From: UBA9926 sp018645765
GTDB lineage: Bacteria > Pseudomonadota > Gammaproteobacteria > Pseudomonadales > Azotimanducaceae
DNA length: 64,000 nt
Assembly (NCBI GenBank): GCA_949372755.1
Contig: CASIBO010000006.1
Coordinates: forward strand, 62,001 to 126,000
Reading direction: 5' to 3'
Shown here: positions 35,410 to 43,428 of the stretch, piece by piece
How positions within the stretch are numbered: the first letter of the stretch is position 1
How the letters are laid out: each line of letters starts with the position of its first letter
Notes under the pieces: model-generated
The model's database searches: none
Told to the model about the DNA's origin: nothing
What the model saw: the letters and a program-made list of their open reading frames with translations, nothing else
Translations under genes and position numbers: made by a program

Positions 35410-37539
35410 ATGAAAATTATGTGTTCTATTTTTAAACGATCTCGACGAACCTTCGCCAGCTTGTTGCTCATGATTGGCTTGACGTCGCCTGTCGCGGCGT
35501 TTGATTTTGATGTCGATGCGGATGGTCAAGCACAACCCTTAACCGATGGGTTGTTAATGATTCGGCACTTGTTTGGATTTTCTGGCACAGCTTTGACGAA
35601 CGGCGCCGTCGCGGCGGGCGCTGAGCGGCGTGAGGCTGCGGAGATTGAATCCTACCTAACTGAAAACAGTGCCGCCTTAGATATCGATGGCGATGGAAAA
35701 GCGCTACCCCTCACGGATGGGCTGTTGATTATTCGCTACCTGTTTGGGTTTTCTGGTGATGCGCTGGTTAAGGGCGCCATTGCGGCTGAGGCCAAGATCA
35801 AGCTGGCAGCGGAGATTGAGGATCAATTGTTTGCCGTCGAATCAGGCAGCGGTGGCAATAATGCGTCGATTGATCTTGATGGCGATGGCATCGCCAATGC
35901 CGAAGATCCAGATGATGACGGCGACGGTGTGTTAGATGCGAACGATGCGTTTCCGCTGATATCCCTAGACGGCCGGCTGGATACGGACGGCGATGGCCGG
36001 CCAGATGCCTGCGCTGCAGCGTGCCTCGCAACCGGCATGGCGGTCGATTTTGATGTGGATAACGACGGACGCTTAGATGGGTTAGGTCCGATCGAGTCGA
36101 GCTTTAATGCTAACGTGATTGCTTTATCAGATCATGTTGATGGTCGAGCCAAGCCAACGTTTTATAGTCTGAACCCGATTGTGGAGGAGGGTGTTTTAAA
36201 GATCGAACTCGGCAACGCGGCCATTGACCTGGGACCGATTCAGACCATTTTAGAGGGTGAGTCTCAGGGCGCCGGTGTTGACTCAGCTCGGGTCGCTTTC
36301 TTGCTCGACCGGGTGCCGGCTAGTGGTCGTACTGGTAGTTTAAAAATCACGATTGCTTTGATTGATGGCGAGGACGCTGTTTTTGGGGCAGAAGTAAATG
36401 AACGCCTTTTCAAAACCACTTTTGAAGTGGATTGGTCGTCGGATGGCGCATTGGTTAGCTTTGTGGCGCCGGTTCAAAATCAAGTTGTCGAAACATCTTT
36501 AGGATCTGGGCCGTTTTGGGTCAGCGCGACGAGGACCTTTGAAAAGGTTCAGCCAGCGATTATAGCGGCTAGAGTACCGGTTGAATATCCAGGTTATCCG
36601 TTGCTTTTGGAATTTGATTTACTCGCACTGTTCGGTGAGGGGTTGATCGAGAAGTTAAAGGAAGCCGGGCTTTTCGATACGGTAACGGCCTGGTTCAATG
36701 ACGTCAGCGATTATTATCTTGTGGTTGACTTGGTTGAAAGCAGCGGTGGTGATGAAGGGTTTTTAGGCTATCAAGGGCAATCATTTGATCGAATTCAAGG
36801 TGGGATCAAGATTCAAGAGGTTGCGCTCGGCGTGACTGATGGTTTTGACCTGTCTGTGCAGGCAGTTGAGACTGGTCGCCCGCAATCGGGTTTCACACTT
36901 TCTATAAACTCTGCTTTGGTAGGGTCTGAAGGCTTATCCCAAGGGTTATTTACGGTCTTGTGCGGCGAGGCTTTGTGTTTTGAACCGTTGCCTGGGGGAT
37001 ATTTGTCTAAGGATGGCTTGATCGATCAGGTGAGTCAGCGTTCAGCAGGGCCCGCCGCCGCGATGGTTGCCGGATTGTCCAGGCTGCCCGAGTCTGCAGA
37101 AGATTTGACGTATCGCGTGACGTGGACCGAAGGCGCGGACGGTGTGCGCACGGGTAGTGAAGCAAGGATGACCATGACGGTGCCGATGACGTTTGAGCCG
37201 AATGATTCGGCCGACATGTTTGCAGTCATTGCTGACAGCGCATCTTTCCTGCGGACCGATAATGGTGGTTGCGATGTGGCTGGCGCTTGCGAGGAGACGC
37301 AATTGAATCTGCAAAGCGCGCCGGTCAGCAGCCCGCGCGCAGCAGGCGATGCTGCGCAAACGCTGGAATTTAATCTGTTGCCGATCACTCCGCGGGATAT
37401 TGGAACGGATGAGTATTTTGACGGCTTTTTTAAAGCCGGCTCGTACCATGTGACGGTCGAGTTGACCGGCCGGACTGGTCTGTTGTCTTACGAGCAACAA
37501 CCGATTACGGGGATCGAAGGTCGGTTTCAAGTTCGCTAG
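35410..37539 (+). CDS. Exported calcium-binding protein with dockerin-like EF-hands
   Basis: A 709-residue secreted protein: signal peptide to about residue 33 (AAFD). Two dockerin-like repeats of ~40 residues follow (DVDADGQAQPLTDGLLMIR and DIDGDGKALPLTDGLLIIRYLFGF). Next is a thrombospondin type-3-like stretch (DLDGDGIANAEDPDDDGDG, later DTDGDGRPDAC), and then ~500 residues of beta-rich sequence with no recognised family. The repeats bind calcium. The LTDGLLIIRYLFGF type is familiar from marine gammaproteobacteria. A surface or extracellular role is likely; the partner is unknown. Confidence 0.83.
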   Translation: MKIMCSIFKRSRRTFASLLLMIGLTSPVAAFDFDVDADGQAQPLTDGLLMIRHLFGFSGTALTNGAVAAGAERREAAEIESYLTENSAALDIDGDGKALPLTDGLLIIRYLFGFSGDALVKGAIAAEAKIKLAAEIEDQLFAVESGSGGNNASIDLDGDGIANAEDPDDDGDGVLDANDAFPLISLDGRLDTDGDGRPDACAAACLATGMAVDFDVDNDGRLDGLGPIESSFNANVIALSDHVDGRAKPTFYSLNPIVEEGVLKIELGNAAIDLGPIQTILEGESQGAGVDSARVAFLLDRVPASGRTGSLKITIALIDGEDAVFGAEVNERLFKTTFEVDWSSDGALVSFVAPVQNQVVETSLGSGPFWVSATRTFEKVQPAIIAARVPVEYPGYPLLLEFDLLALFGEGLIEKLKEAGLFDTVTAWFNDVSDYYLVVDLVESSGGDEGFLGYQGQSFDRIQGGIKIQEVALGVTDGFDLSVQAVETGRPQSGFTLSINSALVGSEGLSQGLFTVLCGEALCFEPLPGGYLSKDGLIDQVSQRSAGPAAAMVAGLSRLPESAEDLTYRVTWTEGADGVRTGSEARMTMTVPMTFEPNDSADMFAVIADSASFLRTDNGGCDVAGACEETQLNLQSAPVSSPRAAGDAAQTLEFNLLPITPRDIGTDEYFDGFFKAGSYHVTVELTGRTGLLSYEQQPITGIEGRFQVR

Positions 37540-37575
37540 CCTCTCTTGAAAGCAGGCTCTGCCTTTCTGTGGGGT

Positions 37576-37603
37576 TGTGTAAAGCGGCAGGCCGCTCTAC
37601 ACA
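37576..37603. other. Perfect-arm inverted repeat after the EF-hand protein gene
   Basis: TGTGTA-A-AGCGGC-AG-GCCGCT-C-TACACA forms a hairpin of twelve base pairs in two arms with a two-base core loop, 37 bases after the stop at 37539. No T-tract follows. It may be a transcript-end structure or a regulator site for the downstream SDR gene at 37761. Confidence 0.45.
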
Positions 37604-37760
37604 CCTTGACCCCGTGTTGAGGCCAGAGTCAGAGTTTTAAGGCGGGGCGGTGAAAACGAGATAAGCGTGATCCTACAGACGCGGTTACTCCTTTGGCCTT
37701 AAAAAGGTTTTGTCGTCAAGAGTTGTGGGGTAATCATCAAGAGCAAGCAAGGAGAATACC

Positions 37761-38546
37761 GTGATTGACTTAGATTTGAGTGGTAAGCGGGCGCTGGTAA
37801 CGGGCGCAAGCCTTGGAATTGGTGAGGCGGTTGTCAAGCTGTTGGCGGATCACGGCGCGGCGGTGTGCTTCTGCGCCCGGACTGCGTCGGGTGTTGCGAC
37901 CCTGGCGGGCTATCAACCAAAAGGCGCTGGCACGGTGACCGGTTTTGTAGCGGATATGGAAGATGCGGCCGCGACCCAAACCTTTCTCGAGGCGGCAACG
38001 GCGGGAGGTGATATTGATATCCTGATCAATAACGTTGGGGCGTCCCCCTCGCGGAACTTTTTGTATATGTCTGATGCCGACTGGCAGTCGCTGCATGAAC
38101 TCAATTTGCTTTCGGCGGTACGGTGTACGCGGCACTGTTTGCCCGCGATGCGAAAGCAAAAATGGGGTCGGGTCATTATGGTCGCCAGTGGCGCGGCAAA
38201 ATACCCGAATGCGGCGCTCATCGACTATGGCACGACCAAAGCGGCAATGATTTCTATGGCAAAATCCTTAGCGCGCAAGTACGGGAGCGATGGGGTTTTG
38301 GTGAATTCGGTCCTGCCTGGGCTGATTCATACCGCCATGTGGGACCGAGCGGCAACCGAGATCGCTGAAGCGGCCGATTCAACCAAAGAAGATGTGCTGA
38401 TGCGCAATGGCCGCGGGGTGCCGGTGGGGCGGTATGGGACTTCTGAAGAAGTCGCGGCCATGATTGTGTTTTTGGCGAGCAACGCAGCGTCTTATGTTAA
38501 TGGCGCCGCGATTGAAGTGGATGGCGGCACTAGCGGTCATATTTGA
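37761..38546 (+). CDS. SDR family oxidoreductase
   Basis: A 261-residue short-chain dehydrogenase with TGASLGIGEAV cofactor motif, NNVGAS, catalytic Ser (ASGAAKYPN) and YGTTK, and the C-terminal AIEVDGGTSG. It resembles 3-oxoacyl-ACP reductase-like enzymes. Substrate unknown, probably an acyl or alcohol derivative. Its stop overlaps the start of a downstream open frame, and the CoA-transferase ATG lies 128 bases further on, so the two may share an mRNA. Good Shine-Dalgarno AAGGAGAAT. Confidence 0.9.
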   Translation: MIDLDLSGKRALVTGASLGIGEAVVKLLADHGAAVCFCARTASGVATLAGYQPKGAGTVTGFVADMEDAAATQTFLEAATAGGDIDILINNVGASPSRNFLYMSDADWQSLHELNLLSAVRCTRHCLPAMRKQKWGRVIMVASGAAKYPNAALIDYGTTKAAMISMAKSLARKYGSDGVLVNSVLPGLIHTAMWDRAATEIAEAADSTKEDVLMRNGRGVPVGRYGTSEEVAAMIVFLASNAASYVNGAAIEVDGGTSGHI

Positions 38547-38674
38547 GCTGCGGGCAGCCCAAATGGTTTGACGCTGGTAATGATCCGGCAGTAAGGGCAG
38601 TGCCACGCCTGCTGTTGATAAAAAGTGCGATCGAGCCAAAGGCGCGCGATGGATACGAAAAGAAGGTTGAGTCG

Positions 38675-39895
38675 ATGCAATCATTATCAGCGTGTTTTCA
38701 AAAGGGGCAACGGGTCTATGTTGCGGGCAGCAGTAATGAGCCGCGTGGGCTGCTTGCGCGTTTGGCGACGCTGGACCTACCAGCTGACTTAGAGTTCATC
38801 CAGTTCCCACTCCCAGGGTTGAATACCACGGATTTCACCGCGTTGAACGACACAGCATCGATGACAACGTTCTTCATGTCAGCGACCCTCGCGAAGGCGG
38901 CGGATCCTCGGCGCGTACACTTTTTGCCCATGCAAATGCGGGCAGTTTTTGATTACTTAAGTGCAGGCGTTGATGTTTGTCTGCTGCAAGCCGCCTTTGA
39001 TCGAGATGGGGTGCTGCGAATGGGGCCGAATGTTGACTTCAATGCGGCGGTTTTGGATTGCGCTAAAACCGTGATCGTTGAGATTAATCGTGGCTTTGTT
39101 GCGCCCGCGGGAGGGCTGGTTATCGATCCAGACAGAATCGATCACGCCTTCGAGTCTAGCCTACCCTTGCCTGAGATGGCGTCGCCGAAGCTAGACGATG
39201 TCTCGCTCAAGATTGGTGAGCGGGTTGCGGGTCTTATTCGAGATGGTGATTGCTTGCAAACCGGAATTGGCGCCATACCCGCGGCGATTCTCGGTCAGTT
39301 GACCGATAAAAACGATTTGGGCCTGCATGGCGGTTTGCTCGACGGTGGCGGACAAGCCTTGATTCAATTAGGGAATGTGACGGGCCAGCGCAAAGCGATT
39401 GATCCGGGGCGCCATGTCACGGGTATGGCGTTGGGCGATCACGCCTTTTTCAACTGGTTGTCGGAAGCGCCCGATGTTGTGTTCCGCGGCGCCAACTATA
39501 CCCACGACGTCAACGTTATTCGGCAGTTGACGCAATTCGTGTCGATTAACTCGGCGGTTGAGGTGGACCTCTTTGGGCAAGTGAATGCTGAGGTTGCCGG
39601 TGGTAAGCAGATTTCCGGCACCGGCGGCTCGGTTGACTTTATGCGCGCGGCCAAAGCATCAAAAGGCGGGCGCTCGATTGTTGCAATGACGGCCACCGCA
39701 AGGGGCGGCAGTGTCTCGAGAATTGTTTCGAAAGTGGAAATGGTGACTGCGCTGCGAACCGATGTTGATATTGTCGTCACGGAGTTTGGTGTCGCGCATA
39801 TGAAGGCCCTCAATCACCGTGACAGGGTTAAGGCCATGATTGCGCTGGCCGCACCGGATTTTCGGGCAGCGTTGAGTGCAAAGGGTGCTGTCTAG
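38675..39895 (+). CDS. Acetyl-CoA hydrolase/transferase family protein
   Basis: A 406-residue family I CoA-transferase-like enzyme, akin to 4-hydroxybutyrate CoA-transferase and acetyl-CoA hydrolase. The Glu in NSAVEVDLFGQVNAE is the probable nucleophile that forms the glutamyl-CoA thioester; GTGGSVDFMRAA and TEFGVAHMKALN are also family-typical. It moves CoA between short acyl groups. The ATG at 38675 follows AGAAGG; an upstream start at 38543 would add 44 unrelated residues and overlap the SDR stop. Confidence 0.85.
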   Translation: MQSLSACFQKGQRVYVAGSSNEPRGLLARLATLDLPADLEFIQFPLPGLNTTDFTALNDTASMTTFFMSATLAKAADPRRVHFLPMQMRAVFDYLSAGVDVCLLQAAFDRDGVLRMGPNVDFNAAVLDCAKTVIVEINRGFVAPAGGLVIDPDRIDHAFESSLPLPEMASPKLDDVSLKIGERVAGLIRDGDCLQTGIGAIPAAILGQLTDKNDLGLHGGLLDGGGQALIQLGNVTGQRKAIDPGRHVTGMALGDHAFFNWLSEAPDVVFRGANYTHDVNVIRQLTQFVSINSAVEVDLFGQVNAEVAGGKQISGTGGSVDFMRAAKASKGGRSIVAMTATARGGSVSRIVSKVEMVTALRTDVDIVVTEFGVAHMKALNHRDRVKAMIALAAPDFRAALSAKGAV

Positions 39896-40197
39896 GCGGT
39901 AGGCGATACGTAAGGCGAGCAATCGGGCGACAATGAACTGAGCTACGAAGTAGTAAACAGAAACCTGCGCTTGCGTGTTTTGGGATAACCACTACCTGGA
40001 CCCAAATTTTAGTTGCGACGTTAAATCGCTTAGGGCTATCAGGCGGCGCCTCAAAGAAATTGTTCATTGATCGTGTTAAGACGTGAGTACAGTCTCATCG
40101 GCTGCATCAAGCGCCTTGCGCGCTGCGGGCCAATCCAACGATTAAACGGCGCGGCTCGAACAGATTGTGAACTGAGTGTTGCGATGTAAGGTAACCA
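39896..40197. other. Intergenic region without recognised features
   Basis: About 300 bases between the CoA-transferase and CPBP genes. Open frames on the minus strand here are shadows without family resemblance. No promoter or terminator stands out. Confidence 0.4.
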
Positions 40198-40821
40198 ATG
40201 ACCGAACCAAATCAAAACCAGCGTAAGCGGTTGCAGCGTCAGGCCGGCTTGAATGGGTTTTTGATTGACAGCTTTCAATGGGTGTTAATCCGTCATGGAC
40301 TGACCATGAGCCTAATTTTAGTCATTTGCTTGGGGCTGCTGTTGTATGCGGGCGGTGATTCGCACAATGGCGGGCAGATTTGGGATCCAATAGGATTGCA
40401 AGATATATTGTCGTTCAAACTGCTGCATTGTGGTTTGTTGATCGGGATACTGGGGTCTGTTTGCGGACATTGGTTTTGGCGCGGCATCCGCGTTCAACCT
40501 CAAATGCTTTTATGGTTGGCTTACCTTTCGATAATCTCCTTCGTTGAGGAACTGCTTTTCCGGTTCGTTGCCCCACATCTCATGCAAAGCTTCCTTGGAT
40601 CGATCGGGTCAGTGGTGGTGAGCAACCTCATTTTTGCTGGGCTGCATTACTTTACGCTTCGCTGGCGATTGCATCACTGCATCGTTGTCTTCCTTGGCGG
40701 CTTAGGACTGAGCCGACTGCTACAGATCACCGATGATTTTATCTTGATTGTCCTGGTGCATTGGTTCTTCACGTTTTTGAATACGCCAAATCCGCCAAAG
40801 GCCAAAAGCGTCAGGCGGTAG
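40198..40821 (+). CDS. CPBP-family intramembrane glutamic protease
   Basis: A 207-residue membrane protein with five or six hydrophobic segments and the three CPBP/Abi motifs: EELLFR (EExxxR), FAGLHYF (FxxxH) and HWFFTFLN (HxxxN). The family includes eukaryotic Rce1 and bacterial bacteriocin-immunity proteins; bacterial substrates are mostly unknown. It is a lone gene. The N-terminal ~25 residues are cytoplasmic and basic. Confidence 0.85.
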   Translation: MTEPNQNQRKRLQRQAGLNGFLIDSFQWVLIRHGLTMSLILVICLGLLLYAGGDSHNGGQIWDPIGLQDILSFKLLHCGLLIGILGSVCGHWFWRGIRVQPQMLLWLAYLSIISFVEELLFRFVAPHLMQSFLGSIGSVVVSNLIFAGLHYFTLRWRLHHCIVVFLGGLGLSRLLQITDDFILIVLVHWFFTFLNTPNPPKAKSVRR

Positions 40822-41021
40822 CAGGCTCTTTGAGTGGCAATCGAGAGATGGGCTGATCATCAGTCGCGGCGTTTGGCTCCAATGGCACCATTTTTAACAA
40901 AAACGCGTTTTGTGTGTTCGGAAAAACGAGTTTGGCGCTCTAGGGATTATCATATTAAGTTAAGGCGTTTTAAGATTATTGGGTAGATTCAGAAGACGTT
41001 AGCCTGACCGGTTGCAGCCGA

Positions 41022-41411
41022 TTGCAGGGCGTCATCGATTGGTTATTTTGGTGCAATAAACACCAAAAAAACCTCATTATTCCGACGCAAACGCAGAACG
41101 TGACGGTGACCGACGGGAGTGTCTGTCAAACAGGGTGTACCTTCGTGCTGGATGCACAACAAGAAATCTTGGAAGTGACGAGCGCAGGGCCTAATTATCC
41201 TGCGACCCTGTCGGCTAAGTTGATTAGTATCTTTGATGTCAATGCGATTGGTCGAAATGCTGAGGCAACCGTTGAGTTGCAAACGGGTGATTTCCATCTG
41301 TTGATCGAGATCCTGCCGCCATCAGGGGGTGTTGCAGCGGATGTTGACGATATCCTGACGTTTGGTGGACTTCCGATTATGAAGGTAGAAGGCGTTATCA
41401 GAATCGATTGA
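41022..41411 (+). CDS. Hypothetical protein of unknown family
   Basis: A 129-residue open frame starting at TTG; no ATG or GTG is available upstream before an in-frame stop, and no clear Shine-Dalgarno precedes it. From residue ~25 the composition is protein-like, beta-rich, with two close cysteines (SVCQTGCTF) and a terminal VEGVIRID. It may be the 3' remnant of a longer gene or a true small gene. It is followed 18 bases on by a strong terminator, consistent with a transcribed unit. Confidence 0.4.
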   Translation: MQGVIDWLFWCNKHQKNLIIPTQTQNVTVTDGSVCQTGCTFVLDAQQEILEVTSAGPNYPATLSAKLISIFDVNAIGRNAEATVELQTGDFHLLIEILPPSGGVAADVDDILTFGGLPIMKVEGVIRID

Positions 41412-41428
41412 TCGAGGCTGATTAAGGA

Positions 41429-41453
41429 AAAGAGGCTTCGGCCTCTTTTTTTT
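41429..41453 (+). terminator. Intrinsic terminator after the hypothetical gene
   Basis: AAAGAGGC - TTCG - GCCTCTTTTTTTT: a GC-rich stem closed by a UUCG tetraloop and running into a long T-tract. This is a textbook rho-independent terminator for the plus strand. Confidence 0.92.
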
Positions 41454-41514
41454 GCCTCGTGATTGAAAATATCTGAGCTAAACTATTAGCGTCTGAGAGA
41501 AAGGTGATTGTCTT

Positions 41515-42606
41515 ATGATTCGTTTCCTAGCCTTTAGCGGCATCTTGTTCTTTTGTCTGAGTGCAGCGCTAGTGAGGGCCGAGCAGTCCTCTCTAGTGAC
41601 CGTGCTTGACTTGACAGAGGTTGAGCGTGGCTATCTTGCACTTGATTACGCCTATTTCTCTGAGTCGCTCGACGTCTTTGATTTTGCGAGTAAATTGAAC
41701 AGTACTTTTAAGCCTAAGGATGCGGCATCAGTCTATGGCTCAATTGGCTTCAAACCTTTGAGTAACCTCATGATTTCTTATCAGCGAGAAGCAACCTCAG
41801 CGTCGACCACGCGTGATCGTGAGCCGTTTGAGATTGAATCGGATGTCCAGGGCGATGCGTTTTTGGTTCAGTGGCGGGTTGGCGAACGCTTTGGTTATGA
41901 TTTACAACTCCTTGCTGGGCTGGCCGCCCGTAAGCAAAGCGACTTGACGGTCGCCTGCTACGCTTATACTGGGCTTACAGTGGGGGCTTGTGAGGGCGCC
42001 GATCTATCCTTTATCAGCCAAGAAACAGGCGCGGCAGAGCCTGCGGTCATTACTGCGGCTGAAGAGGACCGTTGGCAGTTGGGTTTGCTCGTGAAGAAGC
42101 AGTATGGCGGCGGCATGAGTCTTTGGCACCGGTTGCGATATGTGCATTCGGAAGTGAATACCGATACAAGGTCCGCATTCTTGGATTTGAATGACCCGTT
42201 TCTCTTAGGGATTCAGTACAACGGAGAAACACTCGGCACAACCATTAGCCGTTTGAAGGCGACCTTTCCGCAAGAAGCACCTTGGTCGGAAGCAACCCTG
42301 CGTTACGATTTTGGTTTGACTATACCGGTTGGCGAGCGCTGGTTGCTGGCCGGAGAAGTCGGGTTTATAAAAGTGTCTCGACGTGATTACGAGCAGTATG
42401 ATGGCGTTCCGAACTACGAATCCAATGCGTTGCTCAACGCATCCATTTGGTACAACCCCATTGGGGATCTCGCGTTTTATGGCAGAGCAGAGTTGTCCCA
42501 ACATTACCTGCTCGGTCTGGATCCTATGGTCTATAACCAGCGCACTGCGAAGTTTTTTGAGCATCCGTATGCTCAGATATCTGCTGGTGTGCTGTACACC
42601 TTTTGA
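41515..42606 (+). CDS. Outer-membrane beta-barrel protein
   Basis: A 363-residue exported protein: signal peptide to about residue 22 (VRAE), alternating hydrophobic/polar strands throughout (WQLGLLVKKQY, SLWHRLRYVHSEV, ATLRYDFGLTI), and a C-terminal ...VLYTF ending in Phe, the classical signature for BAM-assisted barrel insertion. No specific family recognised. It is a single gene between the terminator at 41429 and the tRNA repeat array. The poorly conserved loop cysteines (TVACYAYTGLTVGACEG) may form a disulfide. Confidence 0.75.
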   Translation: MIRFLAFSGILFFCLSAALVRAEQSSLVTVLDLTEVERGYLALDYAYFSESLDVFDFASKLNSTFKPKDAASVYGSIGFKPLSNLMISYQREATSASTTRDREPFEIESDVQGDAFLVQWRVGERFGYDLQLLAGLAARKQSDLTVACYAYTGLTVGACEGADLSFISQETGAAEPAVITAAEEDRWQLGLLVKKQYGGGMSLWHRLRYVHSEVNTDTRSAFLDLNDPFLLGIQYNGETLGTTISRLKATFPQEAPWSEATLRYDFGLTIPVGERWLLAGEVGFIKVSRRDYEQYDGVPNYESNALLNASIWYNPIGDLAFYGRAELSQHYLLGLDPMVYNQRTAKFFEHPYAQISAGVLYTF

Positions 42607-42673
42607 GTGTGACAAGGCAGCCTATGGCCTTCTCAGCGTAATGAGGATTGGCGGTACAGCAATTTAGTCTCGC

Positions 42674-43111
42674 GCGGGAAATCAGTGGTGCGATATTCGC
42701 TGAGAACGGCTGTGCCGAAAACAAAAAACGCCCGACGATGCAGGGGCTTTAAGTGTTTGGCGCGGGAAATCAGTGGTGCGACATTCGCTGAGAACGGCTG
42801 TTCCAAAAACAAAAAAACCTACGAAGCAGGGGCTTTATGTGCTTGGCGCAGGAAATCAGTGGTGCGACATTCGCTGAGAACGGCTGTGCCGAAAACAAAA
42901 AACGCTCGACGATGCAGGGGCTTTAAGTGTTTGGCGCGGGAAATCGGTGGTGCGACATTCGCTGAGAACGGCTGTTCCGAAAACAAAAAACTCCCGCCGA
43001 TGCTGGGGCTTTCTGTGTTTGGAGCGGGAAATCAGTGGTGCGACGTTCGCTGAGAACGGCTGTTCCGAAAACAGAAAACCCCTGACGATGCAGGGGCTTT
43101 ATGTGTTTGGA
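42674..43111 (-). repeat. Five ~88-bp tandem repeats carrying tRNA-Gly 3' ends and hairpins
   Basis: Units begin at 42674, 42762, 42848, 42936 and 43024 (spacing 88, 86, 88, 88), with the real tRNA-Gly 3' end at 43112 the next in register. On the minus strand each unit repeats ~18-20 bases of the tRNA-Gly 3' end (CTGATTTCCCGCGCC against CTGGTTTCCCGCTCC in the gene), plus a hairpin followed by a T-tract, such as CCCCTG-CATCGT-CAGGGG-TTTT. The whole array lies downstream of tRNA-Gly in the same operon. It matches the organisation of the E. coli tyrT rtT repeats. Confidence 0.88.
43074..43096 (-). terminator. Intrinsic terminator immediately after tRNA-Gly
   Basis: Minus strand: CCCCTG - CATCGT - CAGGGG followed by TTTTCTGTTTT, a perfect 6-bp stem ~12 bases beyond the tRNA-Gly CCA. 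Degenerate versions recur in the upstream-coordinate repeat units, most keeping a stem and T-tract. Confidence 0.75.
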
Positions 43112-43183
43112 GCGGGAAACCAGGTTCGAACTGGCGACCTGTACCTTGGCAAGGTACCGCTCTACCAACTGAGCTATTCCCGC
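43108..43183 (-). tRNA. tRNA-Gly(GCC)
   Basis: A complete 76-base cloverleaf on the minus strand: acceptor GCGGGAA pairing with TTCCCGC, D-arm AGCTCAGTTGGTAGAGC, anticodon stem-loop with GCC, T-loop GTTCGAAC, and encoded TCCA end. It follows tRNA-Glu by 74 bases in the same operon. Its last bases are copied in the repeat array downstream. Confidence 0.97.
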
Positions 43184-43257
43184 TTTACTAAGGCTAAAGG
43201 CGCGTTGCCTTGAACCATTTTTACACCAAATTCTGGTTTGTTGGCAACCAGATCGGA

Positions 43258-43333
43258 TGGCGTCCCCTAGGGGAGTCGAACCCCTGTTGCCAGGATGAAA
43301 ACCTGGAGTCCTAGGCCTCTAGACGAAGGGGAC
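43258..43333 (-). tRNA. tRNA-Glu(TTC)
   Basis: A complete 76-base cloverleaf on the minus strand: acceptor GTCCCCT pairing with AGGGGAC, anticodon loop TTTTCAT giving TTC (codon GAA/GAG), T-loop GTTCGACTC, and encoded GCCA end. It is first in a two-tRNA operon with tRNA-Gly. Confidence 0.97.
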
Positions 43334-43354
43334 TGAACACAACCGACGGCGCGA

Positions 43355-43383
43355 ATGATATTGATCTTGGGCTGAATCGTCAA
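43355..43383 (-). promoter_or_regulatory. Sigma-70 promoter of the tRNA-Glu/tRNA-Gly operon
   Basis: Minus strand: -35 TTGACG (43378-43383), a 17-base spacer, -10 TATCAT (43355-43360), then a GC-rich discriminator (GCGCCG) before tRNA-Glu, which begins ~21 bases after the -10. GC-rich discriminators are characteristic of stringently controlled stable-RNA promoters. Confidence 0.82.
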
Positions 43384-43428
43384 GTCGCAAACGGTCAAAT
43401 TTCATGGGTAATGGCGGATCTTTTCAAT

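Noticed and set aside
42685..43053. Protein-coding gene through the repeats on the plus strand
   Set aside because: The frame is a by-product of the tandem repeat with a shifting, low-information product and lies antisense to the tRNA trailer.
42674..43111. CRISPR array
   Set aside because: The units are ~88 bases of near-identical sequence without unique spacers and are anchored to the tRNA-Gly 3' end.
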